The notes below the pieces were generated by a model. It did not search any database. It was not told the origin of the DNA and was given only the letters and a program-made list of their open reading frames with translations. Below are positions 5,230 to 6,175 of a stretch of DNA of 6,175 nt, in pieces. How positions within the stretch are numbered: position 1 is the first letter of the stretch; every line of letters starts with the position of its first letter. Origin of the DNA: Deltaproteobacteria bacterium (GTDB lineage Bacteria; Desulfobacterota; Desulfobacteria; Desulfobacterales; JAFDDL01); assembly GCA_019310865.1 (NCBI GenBank), contig JAFDDL010000235.1, positions 3,697 to 9,871 on the forward strand, read 5' to 3'. The position numbers were made by a program, and so were the translations under genes.

Positions 5230-5559
5230 TTATATTGATGAGTTTTGTGTTTCTATTGATTTTTCGTTAACGCCACATAGACGGAAACGCCCCCCTATGA
5301 CGATGATATAACTCCACTTATGCCGATGAAATACGGCTTTCCGGTGTTTTTCCCTTGATTCTCGAGACCTCGTTTTTTTATGATCCCGCATTTCCTGTTC
5401 AACAGCATTCTCAATGGTTTGAGAGTCTAGGCCCGCTTCGTTTGCCGTATTCAGCAAATCTTCATGGGCAATGGAATCATTTTGTTTTATCTTCAATGCC
5501 CGCCGAATGATCCGGTTGACATCATCGCTACTATATTGGCGAGATGATATGTCGTTCAT
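5230..5559 (-). CDS. 2TM-domain-type small protein, probably frameshifted (109 aa as read)
   Basis: The first 60 residues ('YSSDDVNRIIRRALKIK', then 'HEDLLNTANEAGLDSQTIENAVEQEM') resemble the helical N-terminal region found before the two membrane helices in 2TM-domain (PF13239-like) proteins. A basic linker (61-74) and 'HRHKWSYIIVIGG' (78-90) follow, where the first membrane helix should be. The frame then gives a polar tail, 'RFRLCGVNEKS'. If one base of the six-G run (plus-strand C 5290-5295) is skipped, the reading becomes 'GGVSVYVALTKNQ' with a stop at 5253, a membrane-like ending and a 101-residue protein. Even so, the second helix is missing. ATG 5559 has AAGGTGGG at 8-nt spacing. It probably forms an operon with the oxidoreductase. 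Function is unknown; homopolymer error, pseudogene and phase variation remain open. Confidence 0.65.
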   Translation of the reverse strand: MNDISSRQYSSDDVNRIIRRALKIKQNDSIAHEDLLNTANEAGLDSQTIENAVEQEMRDHKKTRSRESREKHRKAVFHRHKWSYIIVIGGRFRLCGVNEKSIETQNSSI

Positions 5560-5603
5560 CTGTTCCCACCTTCCCCTACGGTTTCATCTTGCTGAAGTAA
5601 GCT

Positions 5604-5661
5604 GGCAGCCCGGCACGGATACAGGGTGAAAGTTATTGGATTGAAAAAACGCCGGGCCGCC
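5604..5661. repeat. GC-rich inverted repeat upstream of the 2TM-like gene
   Basis: GGC-A-GCCCGGC (5604-5614) pairs with GCCGGGC-C-GCC (5651-5661): ten pairs and one mismatch around a 36-nt loop. It lies 45-100 bp before the 2TM-like start, in the leader of that gene if the transcript comes from upstream. The T6 run on the minus strand falls inside the loop, so it is not an ordinary terminator. Its role is unknown. Confidence 0.45.
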
Positions 5662-5667
5662 AATACG

Positions 5668-5790
5668 TTATGGTAGGTTTTTGCTTGCCTTAAAAGTTAC
5701 GACGCTCTTGCCCTTGATTTTCATTTTTTCACCGGTCTGCGGGTTCCGGCGTATCGGTGACAGGGTCTCGTGCAATAAGTTGGTGAAGGG
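5668..5790 (-). pseudogene. C-terminal remnant of an HU-family DNA-binding protein
   Basis: The 40 codons directly after the nitroreductase stop, in the same frame, contain 'RRNPQTGEKMKIKGK', then 'VTFKASKNL' and a TAA at 5670-5668. This is the end of an HU/IHF-family protein: the Arg-Asn-Pro of the DNA-wrapping beta arm tip, the Gln-Thr-Gly-Glu turn, and the closing 'F-K-x-x-K-x-L'. HU proteins are about 90 residues, and only the last 30 or so are recognisable; the helical dimer core and first arm strand are missing. 'PFTNLLHETLSPI' before the motif is not HU-like. I infer a deletion or recombination joint between about 5757 and 5790. An internal ATG (MKIKGK) is unlikely to be functional. 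Confidence 0.75.
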
Positions 5791-6175
5791 TTAAAACGTT
5801 TCGTTGTGCACGTACTCTGATGGTTCGCGCCGCTTGGGGGCAGACGATGTTTTGGCCGGATACCCCATGGGGATGATCGCAACGAGCTCATGTCCCGGCG
5901 GAACGGCCAGCAACTCTCTGGCCTTATCATGGTCAAATACCCCCGCTACCACTGTTCCCAGACCTTGCTCGTGTGCGGCAAGACATAGGGATTGTGTCGC
6001 CAGCCCCAGGTCAAACATGTACCAATCCCCGAATTTGGTCAGGGCTTGATCTTTATAGAATCCCGAAGTGCCGAGCCTGGCGCAGATGGCCAATACCACC
6101 GGTGCGCCGACGATGGATTTTCGGGCTGGGTTTGTTTTTGGCATAAACGATTGCAGTTGCTCTTTACGGGCCGGG
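5791..6175 (-). CDS. Nitroreductase family flavoprotein, C-terminal part
   Basis: 127 codons are visible and the frame stays open to the right edge, so the start is outside the window; Met at 6144 is internal because the coding character continues upstream ('PARKEQLQSFMPK'). The family uses FMN and NAD(P)H to reduce nitroaromatics, quinones or other electron-poor substrates. Visible hallmarks are the 'APVVLAICA' strand, 'WYMFDLGLATQSLCLAAHEQGLGT', the FMN-contacting 'GLGTVVAGVFD', then 'ELLAVPPGHELVAIIPMGYP' and the C-terminal 'KRREPSEYVHNETF' seen in single-domain nitroreductases of anaerobes. About 60 residues at the N-terminus, including the Arg-rich FMN phosphate-binding region, are not seen. 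It ends directly against the HU remnant and leads the minus-strand group that includes the quinone oxidoreductase. Confidence 0.92.
   Translation of the reverse strand, partial: PARKEQLQSFMPKTNPARKSIVGAPVVLAICARLGTSGFYKDQALTKFGDWYMFDLGLATQSLCLAAHEQGLGTVVAGVFDHDKARELLAVPPGHELVAIIPMGYPAKTSSAPKRREPSEYVHNETF

Overview
This window looks like accessory chromosomal DNA of an anaerobic or facultative proteobacterium. Sulfate-reducer-type Desulfobacterota is my guess, resting only on gene content and moderate GC, so the confidence is low. It holds one to three genes per few kilobases, mostly on the minus strand, separated by unusually long AT-rich gaps that contain repeats, gene remnants and regulatory structure. 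No tRNA, rRNA, CRISPR array or intact insertion sequence is visible.

Layout. Positions 1-498 (minus) are the N-terminal 166 codons of a QueG-like (epoxyqueuosine reductase family) protein that runs off the left edge. Positions 500-1075 hold a 73-bp imperfect inverted repeat whose right arm contains a strong Shine-Dalgarno and an ATG, a tiny basic ORF, and a 71-codon single-pass membrane protein of unknown function on the plus strand. Positions 1041-2626 (minus) hold a terminator, a DUF6491-type lipoprotein and a class I SAM methyltransferase with a candidate promoter. Positions 2891-3193 (minus) are a DUF1232/YkvA-type small membrane protein. Positions 3194-4233 lack any intact protein gene. 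They contain a decayed second copy of the small membrane protein and, on the minus strand, a near-perfect sigma-54 promoter followed about 130 bp later by a very strong intrinsic terminator. Positions 4234-6175 (minus) hold a probable transcription unit in this order: a nitroreductase (its N-terminus lies beyond the right edge), a remnant of an HU-type DNA-binding protein, a short protein resembling the N-terminal part of 2TM-domain proteins that looks frameshifted, and a zinc-free quinone-oxidoreductase-like MDR dehydrogenase.

How the genes fit together. The nitroreductase and the quinone oxidoreductase are both flavin or NAD(P)H redox enzymes read in the same direction and could form a small redox or detoxification unit with the 2TM-like protein. 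The other genes show no obvious shared pathway.

The main discovery candidate is the minus-strand segment from about 3681 down to 3553. It has a TGGCAC-N5-TTGC promoter, two internal stem-loops, a single-stranded pyrimidine-rich anti-Shine-Dalgarno stretch and a 13-bp terminator stem with seven T. This is the architecture of a sigma-54-dependent regulatory small RNA, analogous in layout but not in sequence to the Vibrio Qrr RNAs. The second is the duplicated small membrane protein, whose two copies differ mainly at synonymous positions across the conserved core.
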